The notes beneath the pieces were generated by a model. It did no database searches. It was given only the letters and a program-made list of their open reading frames with translations, and had not been told where the DNA came from. DNA of 64,000 nt from Sciurus carolinensis (lineage: Eukaryota; Chordata; Mammalia; Rodentia; Sciuridae). Shown here piece after piece: positions 1-13,000 of the stretch. A program made the translations under genes and the position numbers. Position 1 is the stretch's first letter. Each line of letters starts with the position of its first letter. The stretch covers positions 92,690,143-92,754,142 of the forward strand of contig NC_062220.1 in assembly GCF_902686445.1 (NCBI RefSeq), written 5' to 3'.

Positions 1-636
1 GTCTGGAGCAGTCAGTTGGGAACAATAAGTTAGGCTCAGCTTCCTTTGCTAAAAATATTTTCAAAAATGCCTACCTTATAGTTCTTTCTGAAGATTAAAT
101 AGAACAAAACCAACAAAGCACACAGCAAATTGTGAAGTATCACACAAACATGAGGCCTGTTTTTATTATGATTAGTCTTGTGGTACCTTTTGCTCTGCTC
201 TTTACTTCATCCGTGATTCCTTTCTGGCTTCCTTCCTGTTTGGATGCATCCACAGCTGCCCTGTTCTCTCTTTCAGCAGTCACCTTCTTTCTGTGACCCT
301 GTCTTTCTTCGAGGATCACTGCTTGGGACTGGGGCCAGGGAAGCAACTGGGATTGGAGATGGGTCAGATGGAGATATCCGCTGCTTCTTTTGGAAAGGGG
401 TAAAACAAAAAAGGTGAGAAACATTGGGCAGGGTGCATGTGGGACAGGGTAAGGTAACAGGCACAGGATACCAAGAAATTTGGACTTCTACAGCAAGTCC
501 CAGGTAGGCTTAGGGAAAGAAGGGCAATCAGGAGGGGAATTTTAGGCCAGTGCTAATATAGGCTATGGCTTCCTCTTATTGCTGTTCTAGCTTCAATACA
601 AGTCATCTGTGCCCTAATTCACTTCGTTCATCATTC
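1..636. other. Unique sequence, no recognised feature
   Basis: I see no repeat family, exon-like structure or RNA gene here. The short open frames have no recognisable domain and no splice-site context. Confidence 0.5.
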
Positions 637-760
637 TTTTTTATTAAAAAAAGTTTTATTGATATGATTCACATGTCAATCAATGGTTTTTAGTTTGTTC
701 ACAGAGTTAGAGCGCCATCATTGCCACCAAGTTTCATTCATCTGTTATTGTTTGACCTTT
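637..760 (+). mobile_element. Possible old L1 3'-end fragment
   Basis: An A-rich lead followed by text of the form tttattgatatgattcacat, then ggtttttagt and a ttcacagagtta block, resembles the 3' region of ancient mammalian L1 (L1M) elements. The match is short and diverged; it could be another old repeat. Confidence 0.35.
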
Positions 761-859
761 GTATCGGGGACCTTTCTGTTAGCAAAGACTATAGAGTCCT
801 CATTGCATTACTCAGCGTGTTGGAACGAGAGTCATGCTGAAGACCCGTGTAACCGCATG

Positions 860-1870
860 GGTATAACAGAGATGTCGAATCCAACATTAAAATCTCTAAG
901 CCTTACCCTGAACATCATTCCAGCTTGGGATCAGCATCTCAAATCCATCCTCTGCATCTCCTCTGCCACCTCCACCACTCCAACCCAAGCCAACTCTTCC
1001 CCTCACCTGGCCAGGTTGATCTATTCCCAACTGCTCTTCTTCCATCCTTCTCCCAGGCCTTCCTTTAATGCATTCTCCACAGAATAGTCCACAAGGAATA
1101 CTCTTCCAAAAATATGAATTAGATCATATCACTCTTCTGCTTAACCCCTCCAATGATGTGGAGTGGCAATCTAAGCCCTTTTTCCTACTGTATAAACTTC
1201 TGAATCGCCAATGTTGTATTTTCGGCAGTCATTAGTCACAGGTAGCTATTGAGTCCTGGAAGTGGTTTGCATGGAGATGTGCTATAAATGCAAAATGCAC
1301 ACCAGATTTAGATGACTTTGGATGAAAAAGGAATAGAAAATATTAACAACTTTTATAGCAATTGCATGCTGAAATAATAATATTCAGAGTATACAGGGTT
1401 AAGTAAAAATCTACTTATAAATTTGTCTTACCTGTGGGTGTGGGTGTATGTGCTTGCCTGTCTTTCTTCCTTCTCCATGAACAGGCAGTGTTCTTCCTAC
1501 CCTGCAACACTTCTCATTGTTTACCCTCTGGAACCTTTCCCCCTGATCTTGGCATGGATGACCCCTTTCTTCTTTGAGATTTCAGCTAAGTGTCTCCTTC
1601 TCAGAGATGCTTGCTCTAAACCTACCAAAATGGGTATGTCATCACTTTTTTACTTGCAGAGCATCCTATTTATTGTCAGCATAACACCTACCATGGTTTG
1701 ATAACTTCCTTCTTCCCCTTTCTTTCTCTCTTTGCTTCTTCCTTCCTCATTTTCACAATATAACTTCTATACAAGTAGGCACTTTGTCTTATTCATCGTT
1801 GTATCCTGGTGACTAGAATAGATCCCGAAATACAGAAAGCACTAAAACAAAATTTGTTGAGTGAATAAAT
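860..1870 (+). mobile_element. L2 LINE 3' region, interrupted
   Basis: The 860-1210 part resembles L2 text in which a drug-like ctcttctgcttaacccctcc block precedes a cut 'gtggc' stretch. The 1430-1640 part matches the following L2 stretch, where short C/T-rich phrases precede a 'ctcagagatgcttgct' block. The end at 1770-1870 carries the typical L2 tail: a tgtcttattcat phrase, then gtatcctggtgac, then ttgttgagtgaataaat. About 210 bases in between (1211-1425) are not clearly L2, and 1220-1265 recalls a hAT-type MER fragment. An open frame at 683-1087 crosses this relic and has no host-gene character. Confidence 0.5.
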
Positions 1871-2032
1871 ATGCTTTTTGAGTCATGAATGTTGTCAAAA
1901 TAAAATAGCCAGGGAATTATTTATGGAATATGTCTTATGTGTCAAACATTGTCAAAATAAGTACAAATATATGTTATCTCCTAGGCATATATACTCTCCA
2001 TATATCTCATATATGTATAATCTTTTTCATTT

Positions 2033-2222
2033 GGGGTCCACAAAGTATGGTCCAGATAAAAATCTAGTTTGCTGTGAATTGTGCATATAAATATTTATTG
2101 GAACACAGCCACATTCATGTGGTTATATATTGTCTATGTCTGTGGTTGCCTTTGCACCACAATGCAGCACTGAATAGCTGTTAGCAAGATGGCATAGCCC
2201 AATACTTACTATCTTGCTCTTT
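2033..2222. mobile_element. hAT-Charlie-like DNA transposon relic
   Basis: A ggggtccacaaagtatggtc start, a central tttattggaacacagccac block, a ttgtctatgtctgtggttgc stretch, and a closing tacttactatcttgctcttt phrase follow the order of a common mammalian non-autonomous hAT element. The family name is not certain. It has no coding capacity. Confidence 0.6.
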
Positions 2223-4188
2223 CCATGAATTTACTGAGCCTTATGGTGGACAAGGGGTGACGTGGAAGGGCTGTATTCTCCCCAGCAAGTCCAGCATTCA
2301 ATAAAAAGGAAAATCAAAGTAGAAAGGGTGAGATACACCTGCAGCTTCAACACAGCTTCTGCAGTCTTCCTTTGAGATGACACCAAGCCCCCAGTCTCCC
2401 TGTGGCTGCATAGGAATAATCATCCTTGCCTGACAGATCCCGTGCTAGGCTTCCAGCTAGGTAAAGCACAGAGCTCAGATCAAACTCCAGACCTGTCTCA
2501 TTACTTAGCTACTGAAATTTGGGAATCACAGACAGAATGCCCTCCAAGCTCCCTGAATACACACTTAAAACAAAATTGCCCTGACTGCTCCGACTGTCTT
2601 TTTTCATGTCTCAGTTTTTGCTTCAGCATTGATAATGAATGTCAAGTCCTAGAAGGTTGCCTATCAAATGCATCTGGCTCCCATCCAAGCTGTTAGACTC
2701 TGAAGATTCTGCATCAAATCAGCAAATCATAATGATCTTTGCGTTAGTTATAATAGGAAGCAAATGAAAGCAATGCTTTTTAAACACTGTTACTGAAATT
2801 TTGTGGCATGTACTTTGCTCTTTGCATATTGTTTTAAAAATTATTTATGTCCCGAAGTTTTCCATGGTTGACCAAGTTTACCTTGATCTCAACTCAATGT
2901 ATTAATGTCTATTTAGAAAAAAAATTTCTTTTTCTTTTATTACCAAGATTATGTAGAAATCCTTAAATTGACAGAAAATATTCAAGATAGGCATAATGTG
3001 ACTCAAAATAATCATTTATGATAATATAAATTCCGTGATGAATTTGTTCCTTTTGTATTCCACAGTGTGTGACTCTTTTCTTTGGTCCTTTAGTACTTGT
3101 TGCTTCATCCTGATCTAAATCTAGCTTCTAATGTCATTGTTCTAGAGTCTCCAATGCTGGATGTAGACATGGTTCTGGTTTGGTTTCTCTGCAGTGATCC
3201 TACCCAACTTTCTGATTTTGATGGTGATTCTGAGAAGCTGACCTTGGTTGACCAGGGTTCAGGTGCCCATATCTCCGGTAGTCTTGAGTCACATGTCATG
3301 GCAAGAAGGTGGGCCCTTGTGATGACCAAAGCAATGGAGAAGAGAAGGGAAATGCTGGGGGCAGCAAGTTCCTCTGTGACTCATTGTCCCTGTTTTTTAT
3401 GTGTGAGGTGTGCATATGGGTAGTTTTGATTTGATGGATGGGTTGGGGGGCGGTGATTGTATCAGTGGATGAGTGAAACAGAGTGAAAAGTGATTTGGGT
3501 TCACCTGGACTTCATTAGGCTCTGGGTGGGATGAGCAAGATGATATTTTGATGGTTGTTTTAGTGTGCTGGTTTATAATCTTCAGTCAATTCAAAAAAGC
3601 ATGAAATATCATCTGCTTGGTCTTCCATGACAGAACACATTAGCCAGTGTTGTTTATTTCGTGACACTCAAGCTATGAGCTGTCAAAACCAATCTGCCCA
3701 TTTAATCGATTCTGGCTTGTTTCCGAAAAGTGAAATTTAGCCTTTTACTGTTGATAGCTATTATACCTCTTCCAGTTAAATCCAAATTTTCACAGGTCAT
3801 GGTAGATCACAAATGGTGTAATACTGTTGCACTAATATTTACAAACTGTGAGTAACTGAGAGCTGTGCCTATGGAGGCACTAGGCATGGGATACTCTCTA
3901 GCCTCGGGTGCTGACATAAGACAAAATCAAGTTACATTCACCAGGGAGAGCAAGTGGGGTGGGAACATGGCAGAAATAGCCTCACTTGTTTAGGATTTCC
4001 TTGCTTGATAATTACAGCATATAAAATGTGTATATAGAAATGACTTGGGCTCCCCACATTTACTTACTTCAATTAGCATGCCCTTTTCTTTTAGGCCTTT
4101 CTTAGCTCTGTGATGGTGTCTTGTTTTGTAGCAGAGAGGCAAGCATCATGAGAGAAAGTCTACCATAAGCTACCATTGCAGTCTGGAG

Positions 4189-4190
<2 letters not shown>
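2223..4190. other. Mostly unique sequence
   Basis: No repeat family was recognised. Open frames (for example 3097-3423 and its antisense shadow) lack known motifs. The 3590-3860 part looks low in repeats and mixed in composition, so it could be a conserved non-coding stretch, but that cannot be judged without an alignment. Confidence 0.4.

Positions 4191-4230
<40 letters not shown>
4191..4230. repeat. (GT)20 microsatellite
   Basis: Forty bases of uninterrupted GT dinucleotides. Perfect repeats of this length are usually polymorphic and can adopt Z-DNA. Confidence 0.97.
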
Positions 4231-4232
<2 letters not shown>

Positions 4233-5890
4233 AGAGAGATGCTTGAGTCAGAGAGTCATTCGGTGTACTTGAGAGCATCAGTCCTGACTTCCCAGCCACT
4301 CTGAGGTCACACTTGTCCTGCTATTACCCCTGTCACAGGGCTGGTTCACTGTATACTCTCTTGCATGTCAGAAAGAAAGGATCATTGTTTATGTGGGAGC
4401 TCTGGGACTAAGATATCAAGAACCCTCCCCTCTGCCGCCCCCAGTTCCAGAACTGCTTTCAAGAGACAGTTTATTTTTATTTTCTCTGATTGGAGAAGCG
4501 GGAATTATGAGTAGGCAGAATCCCCCTTGAGTTCTTCAACAATGTGAGGTTATACACTGCATGACTGTTGTTAAGATTATACTGACTTGAAACTAGAGTA
4601 GGCATTGTGGAAGCTGGACTGTGAAGTGCACAGAGAAAGTCATCACAAAATGGTGCCATTTTTTTCTCCTCTGTTCTTTGTGAGTTCACAGGCCTGGTCT
4701 GTAGGCTGTAGCCCATTTCCTGTGCTGCAATCTGGTTCTGCCTCCCATCAGCCCTGACCTTCCATGTAACAGGAAGAACCATATTTCTGAAGGGTGGAAC
4801 TTTCCTTGCACCTCCCTGTGTTGTGGTGCTTACTCAAGGTGTTTGAACTCTTACCCACAAAATCAGTAGAATCCTTTCCTGTCCAAGCGCAGAGGAGACA
4901 GATCCTCACCAGTTTCCTAAGTCATCAATGGGTGTATGGTGAATTGGCTGCAGCAGTCTTGAGCTCATCTCACAGACTGGGCTCAGCTTTAGGCACCAGT
5001 CAGAAGAGAACCCAAAGCAAGCAGGGAACACAAGCAGCTGGGAGCAGGCTACAGGCTGGGGAGTGTGACCTGGGAAGCAAATTTGGAGATGGTGCATATT
5101 GTGTGTGTGCAGAGCAGAAATGTGACCAATAATCCAGAGTTTAGGGACACAGAGTCTCTGTTGATATATTTGGTAAACAGTTTGGAACTCTTCCTAAGTG
5201 GAGAGGGCTTCCCTGGAGAGGCTGAAATCTCAGTGTTCAAGCAGAGGCTGGGGTGGACATGGTAAGAGAGAATTAAGCCACGTAGGTGAATTAAGGTCTA
5301 AAGGATGATTCAGGATATGTGGAGCCTGAAGTTTATACAATTTGAGGATGTCTCTTAAAAACTGCAAAAATAAAGGCATGCAATGAGATACAAAAATAAA
5401 TATTTGTTTCCAATGTGAACAGAAATTAAAATAGCTTCCCAGGGACTTGGAAATTCATGGTGCTAAGTGCTTTTCAAGCAATTTATTGTGGACACTTATC
5501 TAGAAATGATTTCTTCTTGTAGCCTATCTTCCCATCTCCACATGGAGCATTCTACAATTTTCAGCAAAACTCTCAGCCCTCTAATGGGTTTGCAGAGAAA
5601 AGCCTTGAAGCTTAAACCTTATGACTCATGATCTGTCCTCCTCCACTGAGCTCCCCCTCATCTGGGTTTAGAATCGTGGGCATAGTTAGATGCTAGGAGG
5701 ATGAGATCCTCCTCAGGGAGTGCAATTGCAAGTCACTGAGGGTGTAGGAGTCTGGGGAGGGAGAGCTAACTCTTGTTGGGTCTCTACCATGTGCCCTGAA
5801 CTGAGCTTGACATGCTTGAAGAATTTATCTCTTCTTTCTCCAAGTATTATTCAAAGTTCTCCAGAGTCAAAAGGAAATAGATTAGGCAGA
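4231..5890. other. Unique sequence, no gene recognised
   Basis: Two moderate open frames (4477-4782 minus and 4794-5132 plus) show no known domain, no flanking splice signals that I trust, and no codon bias evidence. I treat them as chance. Confidence 0.45.
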
Positions 5891-5903
5891 TAGAAAGAAA
5901 GAT

Positions 5904-5961
<58 letters not shown>
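5891..5961. repeat. (GAAA)n microsatellite
   Basis: About 70 bases of GAAA units with two GATA-type interruptions near the left end. A purine-only strand of this kind is often variable in length. Confidence 0.96.
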
Positions 5962-6663
<702 letters not shown>

Positions 6664-6752
6664 AAAGGAGCTCAGTGGTAGAGTGTTTGCATGGTATGTG
6701 CAAGACTCTGGATTCAGTTCTGAGCACTGCAAAAAAAAAAAAAAAAAAAATA
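6664..6752 (+). mobile_element. ID-type SINE
   Basis: The body ggagctcagtggtagagtgt continues into tgcatggtatgtgcaag and a gattcagttctgagcac block, ending in a 20-base A tail. This is the tRNA-Ala-derived ID family: the A box lies in the ctcagtggtagag part and the B box in the gattcagttc part. It is 5' shortened relative to a full ID (the ggggctggggatgt start is missing). Confidence 0.85.
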
Positions 6753-6889
6753 AACAAAATACAAGAATTCTTTCTTCTGGCCAAAGGAACATGATGTTGA
6801 AGATGCACTGATGATAAAATTAAACATCTGTGGAAACTCAATTTTTATTCAAAACAAAATCTAGGGTCTTGCATTATTTTTCTCAGAGT

Positions 6890-7060
6890 TGTTTCTAATT
6901 CTTCTTTAAATGCACAGGAAAATTTCAATGCCTACCTGTGCCTCATTTTTTCCATTAACAATACAATAATAGTCTTTAGTCCTCCTTCCAGCTTGTTATG
7001 AAGATAAAAGTGAAAGACAGTGAAAACTTAATAGGCCTCTTTGGATACAGATCACATATG
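6890..7060 (+). mobile_element. MIR SINE relic
   Basis: The ctgtgcctcattttttccat block, followed by a run of ataataatag text and a gttatgaagataaaagtgaa stretch, follows the order of the MIR core and 3' part. It runs uninterrupted across the left boundary of the 100-bp duplicated segment 6977-7076, which argues that this locus is the original copy. Confidence 0.55.
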
Positions 7061-7076
7061 ACTATAAAAAGGTTTT
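6977..7076 (+). repeat. 100-bp inverted duplicate, donor-like copy
   Basis: Base for base this segment equals the reverse complement of 36849-36948, with no mismatch over 100 positions by my reading. Matching stops at both ends. The left end falls inside the MIR relic, so sequence here is continuous through the boundary, whereas the other copy abuts L1 sequence. Confidence 0.93.
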
Positions 7077-7129
7077 GGTACAGTTCTTAAGAAAATCACA
7101 AATAGCAACAACAATAACAACAACAACAC

Positions 7130-8000
7130 TAATTTAGCTACAAAACAATCCAAACTTCTTTGGATGGAAGTAAAGAATGTACTATCTTTTTTATTATGGA
7201 TATTATATAAGTAATTCATGTTCATTATAAAAAAAGAAATAGGATAGATAAATCCTAAGGGGGCGGGGAACAGCCTTACCTTCCAGATAAAACAGACCAT
7301 TGATAATATTTTACTATACAATCTTTCCTTGTTTCCTCTTCTGTGTGTTTATGTGCACATGTGTGTGTCTGTGTGTTGTGGTGTGTAAAATCCGAAAAAA
7401 TGGTTTTATTTTCTTAAAACTCCATTTTGGCATAGATAATGATCTATTTAAAACATATTTTCATTTCAGTAAAATCTATTTAACACAAATTTAAGTGGTT
7501 GAATTAATATTTCATTGTACCAATGCTTTATAATTTTGTTCAAATCATTCTCATTGTTGTAACTTAAAACAATTATTCTATAAGATGATGCAATGTACAT
7601 ACTTTCCTGGCTCATCTGACTGCTTTCTTGGGAAGCATTCCTAGAAGCAGGATCATGGGGCCAACGCATATGTGCATTTGATGGTTTTCAATACAGAAGC
7701 CAGCATTCCTTCCAGAAAGCTGTCCAGGTGCCACTTATGCCACAGTGCTTGAAAAAGCTGGTTTCCCCACACCCTTGCCAATAATAGGCATTTTCATTCT
7801 CTTTAAACTTTGCCAACTTGAGATCTGTGAAATGGTATTTTGTGTGCATTTGCATTTCTTGCTTAGTGGTGAACTTAAACAGTTTTTTCCTATGTGTTTC
7901 TTAGCCTTTTGTATTTTCCTTATTATTAATTGCCTACTTATGTCATTTGTTCACCATTTTCTAGATTTTTCTTTTAGCTAATATTCCTTGAAAAAGTATA
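7130..8000 (-). mobile_element. Old L1 (L1M) ORF2 3' end and 3' UTR relic
   Basis: Read on the minus strand, 7980 to 7480 has the order of the L1 ORF2 C-terminal part: a block encoding an NDEK-like phrase, a tail with the ggtacaatgaaatatt type of phrase, and the cttctaggaatgcttcccaa motif near 7640. The remainder to about 7130 is AT-rich 3' UTR-like. It is too decayed to carry an open frame of note. Confidence 0.6.
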
Positions 8001-8195
8001 TTTGGCAATAATTTCTCTACCTTATTTTAGGAATTGGAGTTTCAGGTTTTGTAAAGTCTGATTTCTCTCTGCAGTCTCTCCTCCCTGAAGGACCATCAAT
8101 AATTTTAAGAAGCAAAAACTTTTGGCAACAAAATTTCCACAAATCATATTTAATTTCTTTTATTAGCATTTTATTCCTTAATTTAAACAAATGTG

Positions 8196-8990
8196 GGGTT
8201 TCAAGATGGTGGACTAGAGGGTGACTGCATTTCATGTTGCTCCAGGATTCTGGATTCAAGAAGAGGAAGTATTGAGAGACTGGGGACCAACTCAGAGCTG
8301 CTGGGTGAGTCTCTCCCACTGGGCGAGGTTCCCTGGACATGGCAATATTCCCGGAACACAGGGAACTTTGTGGAGTAGAGTTGCCCGGTGAGACTCCCCT
8401 GCTGAAGCGGTGAAACTGGACAACTGGGAGCATTGTAGAGGAGGACCGCTCAGTGAGAGGCTTCGGCGCACAGTGAGGGTCCCTGGCCCAGGTGGTAGGT
8501 CCAGACCCCAGGGAATGTCACAGAGGAGGGCTGATCAGCAAGAGAGTCCCTTGCAGGGCCAGGATCCCTGACCCAGGCGGTAGTTCTGGATCCCAGGGAA
8601 CTTCTCAGAGGAGAGCTGCCAAGTGAGATGTCCCCACTGGGTGAGACTTCCCCAATGGGTGAGGATTTCCCACCAGGGTGGTAGAACCAGAGACCCAGGC
8701 CCAGACCAGCCTTGCCCCAGCCCGCAGTCTAGTCCCCCTTTTGACTGACCATTGGTCAACAAGTGGAGGCACCTCTGCCCACTAACAAGGAATACACCCC
8801 ACCTGAAGGCCACCACCCCTAGAGGGGCAGTTTACTTGTGGAGCACTGCATTATCAACTTCCTCCAAGACTTCAGACTACTGAAGACTAGGAGGTGAGTT
8901 ATTAGAAATCTACAGGGACACTATAAGTCAATAGAGGAAATTTGCAATATCTCAGAGTTTCAATATTAGAGGGGTAGATACCTGACCAAT
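8196..8990 (+). promoter_or_regulatory. L1 copy A 5' UTR with tandem units
   Basis: This is the region where L1 internal promoters lie. An AAGATGG YY1-type core occurs within the first 20 bases. Four diverged units of about 70-84 bases follow, with the repeated phrase 'ggtccctggcccagg' or similar at about 8327, 8409 (most degenerate), 8478 and 8562, each trailed by a cagggaac...agaggag block. The arrangement recalls monomer-type 5' UTRs of mouse L1, though with a different sequence and length. It is GC-rich compared with the surroundings. Confidence 0.7.
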
Positions 8991-10003
8991 ATGAGAAAAC
9001 AAGGGAAGAAAATGTCCCAAACAAACTTAGATGCTACATCAATAAAATCCAATGACAGCATGGCAGAAGAAATGTCAGAAAGGGAGTTCAGAATGTACAT
9101 AATTAAAATGATCAGGGAAGCAAACGATGAGATGAGAGAGCAAATGCAGGCTTTGAATTATTGTACCACTCAACGACTAAAAGAACAAATATGGGAAGCA
9201 AAAGATCATTTCAATAAAGAGCTAGAGATACTGAAAAATACAAACAAACAAACAAACAGAAATCCTTGAAATGAAGGAAACAATAAACGAAATTAAAAAC
9301 TCCATAGAAAGCATAACCAATAGGATAGAACACCCAGAAGACAGAACCTCAGATATTGAAGGCAAAATATTTAATCTTGAAAACAAAGTTGACCAAACAG
9401 AGAAGATGGTAAGAAATCATGAACAGAATCTACAAGAATTATGGGATATCATGAAAAGGCCACATTTAAGAATTATTGGGACTGAGGAAGGCTCAGAGAA
9501 ACAAACCAAAGGAATGAACAATCTATTCAATGAAATAATATCAGAAAATTTCCCAGATCTGAAGAATGAAATGGAAAATCAAGCTTATGGAATCCAAATA
9601 TACAAATTACAACAAATCTACACCAAGGCACATTATAATGAAAATACATAACATACAAAATAAAGACAGAATTTTAAAGACTGTGAGAGAAAAGAATCAA
9701 ATTACATTCAGGGAGAAACCAATACGGATAGCAGCAGACTTCTCACCCCAGACTCTGAAAGCTAGAAGGGCCTGGAACAACATTTTTCAAGCCCTGAAAG
9801 AAAACAGATGCCATCCAAGAATCTTATACCCAGCAAAACTTACCTTCAGATTTGACAATGAAATAAAATCCTTCCATGATAAACAAAAGCTAAAAGAATT
9901 TACAAAAAGAAAGCCAGTACTACAGAACATTCTCAGCAAAATATTCCATGAGGAAGGGATGAAAAACAATAATGTAAATCAGAAAAGGGAGGAACTACCC
10001 TAA
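8991..10003 (+). pseudogene. L1 ORF1 remnant (copy A)
   Basis: ORF1p is the RNA-binding trimeric chaperone of the L1 ribonucleoprotein. The start is chosen at the ATG of MRKQGKKMSQTN, which aligns with MKKQGKKMTQTN in copy E. The first open part (8991-9269) ends early because an AAAC microsatellite at 9238-9259 has expanded and shifted the frame. The second part (9271-9651) encodes a heptad-rich stretch (NRIEHPEDRTSDIEGK, NLENKVDQTEKMV) typical of the coiled coil. A second shift near 9581-9600 moves the rest to the frame open at 9566-10003, which holds the C-terminal domain with the RILYPAKLTFRF motif. The total matches the usual length of about 340 residues once the shifts are ignored. Confidence 0.9.
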
Positions 10004-10050
10004 AGGAACAGTCATATAAAGGAGAAATCAAGTCATGTCAAAAAACAAAA

Positions 10051-13000
10051 ATGAGCCAAATGACCGGGAATACAAATCATATCTCAATAATAACCCTGAA
10101 TGTTAATGGCCTGAACTCATCAATCAAAAGACATAGACTGCCAGATTGGATTAAAAAGAAAGATTCAACAATTTGCTGCCTGCAAGAGACTCATCTCATA
10201 GAAAGAGATACCCACAGACTACAGGTGAAAGGATGGGGAAAAATATACCATGCACATGGACTCAGCAAAAAAGCTGGAGTATCGATTCTTATATCAGATA
10301 ATGTGGACTTCAAGCCAAAGTTAGTGAGAAGGGATAAAGAAGGACATTTCATACTACTTAAGGGAAGTATAAATCAGCAAGACATAACAATTATAGATAT
10401 CTATGCTCCAAACAGTGGCTAATCCATGTACATCAAACAAATTCTTCTCGATTCCAGGAATCAAATAGACCACAACACAGTAATACTAGGTGACTTTAAC
10501 ACACCTTTCTCCCCACAGGACAGATCTTCCAAACAAAAATTGTAAAAATAAACCATAGATGTCAATAACACAATCAATAATTTAGACTTAATGGACATAT
10601 ATAGAATATACCATCCAACAAAGAGCGAATACACTTTCTTTTCAGCAGCATATGGATCCTTCTCTAAAATAGACCATATATTATGCCATAAAGCTACTGT
10701 TAGCAAATACAAGAAGATAGAGATACTACCTTGTATTCTATCAGATCATAATGGATTGAAATTAGAAATAATGACAGAATAAAAAACAGAAACTACTCTT
10801 ACACCTGGAGACTAAATAATATGCTATTGCATGATACCTGGATAACAGAAGACATCAGGGGGGAAATAAAAAAATTCTTAGAGATAAATGAGTACAAAGA
10901 TACAACATATCAAAATCCCTGGGACACTATGAAAGCAGTACTAATAGGAAAATTCATTTCATGGAGCGCATTCAATAAAAGAAGAAAAAGTCAACAAATA
11001 AACAACCTAACATTACAGCTCAAAGTCCTAGAAAACAGAACAGATCAACACCAAAAGTAGTAGAAGACAGGAAATAGTTAAAATCAGATCTGAAATCAAT
11101 GGAATTGAAACAAAAGAAACAATTGAAAAAATTGACAAAATAAATAGTTGGTTCTTTGAAAAAAATAAACAAAATTGATAAACCCTTAGCAACACTAAAA
11201 AAGAGAAGGAGAGAGAAAACTGAAATTACTATCAGTTGGAATGAAAAAGGAAATATCATGACAGACACTATTGAAATAAAAAGCATAATTAGAAGCTATT
11301 TTGAAAATCTATACTCCAAAAAAATAGAAAATTTCGAAGACATCAACAGGATTCTAGAGACATATGAATTGCCTAAACTGAACCAGAAGGACATACACAA
11401 TTTGAATAGATCAATTTCAAGTAATGAAATAGAAGAAGTCATCAAAAGCCTACCAACAAAGAAAAATCCAGGAACAGATGGGTTCTCAGCCGAGTTCTAC
11501 AAAACCTTTAAAGAAGAGCTCATTCCAATACTTCTCAAAGTATTCCATAAAATAGAAGAGGAGGGAACCCTCCCAAACTCGTTCTATGAAGCCAATATCA
11601 CCCTGATACCTAAACCAGACAGAGACACATTGAGGAAAGAAAATTTCAGACCAATTTCCTTATTGAACATTGATGCAAAAATTCTCAACAAAATTTTAGC
11701 AAATCACATACAAAAATATATTAAAAAGATAGTGCACCACAATCAAGTGGGTTTTATCCCAGAAATGCAAGATGGGTTCAACATCCGGAAATCAATAAAT
11801 GTAATTTACCATATCAACAGACTTAAAGTTAAGAATCACATGATTATTTCAATAGATGCAGAAAAAGCATTTGATAAAATACAGCATCCCTTCATGCTCA
11901 AAACACTAGAAAAAATAGGGATAGTGGGAACATTCCTTAACATTGTAAAGGCCATCTATGCTAAGCCCATGGCCAATATCAATCTAAATGGTGAAACTGA
12001 AAGCATTCCCTCTGAAAACTGGAACAAGGCAGGGATGTTCTCTTTCACTACTTCTGTTCAACATTGACCTTGAAACTCTAGCCAGAGCAATTAAACAGAC
12101 CAAAGAAATTAAAGGGATATGAATAGGAAAAGAACTCAAACTATCCCTATGCTGATGACATGATTATATATTTAGAGGAACCAGGAAATTCCACCAGAAA
12201 ACTTTTATAACTCATTAATGAATTCAGTAAAGTAGCAGGATGTAAGACCAATGCTCATAAATTGAATGCATTTTTATACATAAGTGATGAAGCTTCAGAA
12301 AGAGAAGTTAGGAAAACTACCCCATTCACGATAGCCTCAAAAAAAATAAAATACTTGGGAATCAGTCTAACAAAAGAGGTGAAAGACCTCTACAATGAGA
12401 ACTACAGAACACTAAAGAAAGAAATTAAAGAAAACCTTAGAAGATGGAAAGATCTCCCATGTTCTTGGATAGGCAGAATTAATATTGTCAAAATGGCCAT
12501 ACTACCAAAAGTGCTATACAGATTCAATGCAATTCCAATTAAAATCCCAATGATGTACCTCACAGAAATAGAGCAAGCAATCATGAAATTCATCTGGAAG
12601 GACAAGAAACCCAGAATAGCTAAAGCAATCCTTAGCAGGAAGAATGAAACAGGGGGTATTGCAATATCAGAGCTTCAACTATACTACAAAGCAATAGTAA
12701 CAAAATAGCATGGTACTGGTACCAAAATAGACAGGTAGATCAATGGTACAAAATAGAGGACACGGACACAAACCCAAATAAATACAATTTTCTCATACTA
12801 GACAAAGGGGTCAAAAATATGCAATGGAGAAAAGATAGCCTCTTCAACAAATGGTGCTGGGAAAACTGGAAATCCGTATGTAGCAGAATGAAACTAAACC
12901 CCTATCTCTCGCCCTGCACAAAACTCAACTCAAAATGGATCAAGGACCTTGGAATCAGACCAGAGACCCTTCATCTTACAGGAGAAAAAGTAGGTCCAAA

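Noticed and set aside
683..1087. 134-residue open frame as a host gene
   Set aside because: It runs across old L1-like and L2 sequence and has no known domain or splice context.
4794..5132. 112-residue open frame as a small gene
   Set aside because: No domain, no signal peptide that convinces, overlapping frames on the other strand, no promoter or splice evidence.
5891..5961. CRISPR-like regular repeats
   Set aside because: The regular patterns in the window are microsatellites or L1 5' UTR units; there are no spacers or cas genes, and the sequence is mammalian.
11020..11286. Minus-strand open frames within L1 copies (for example here and 12402-12605, 13229-13492, 48556-48922)
   Set aside because: They are shadows of ORF2 on the opposite strand, rich in Phe, Ile and Leu because of the A-rich L1 sense strand.
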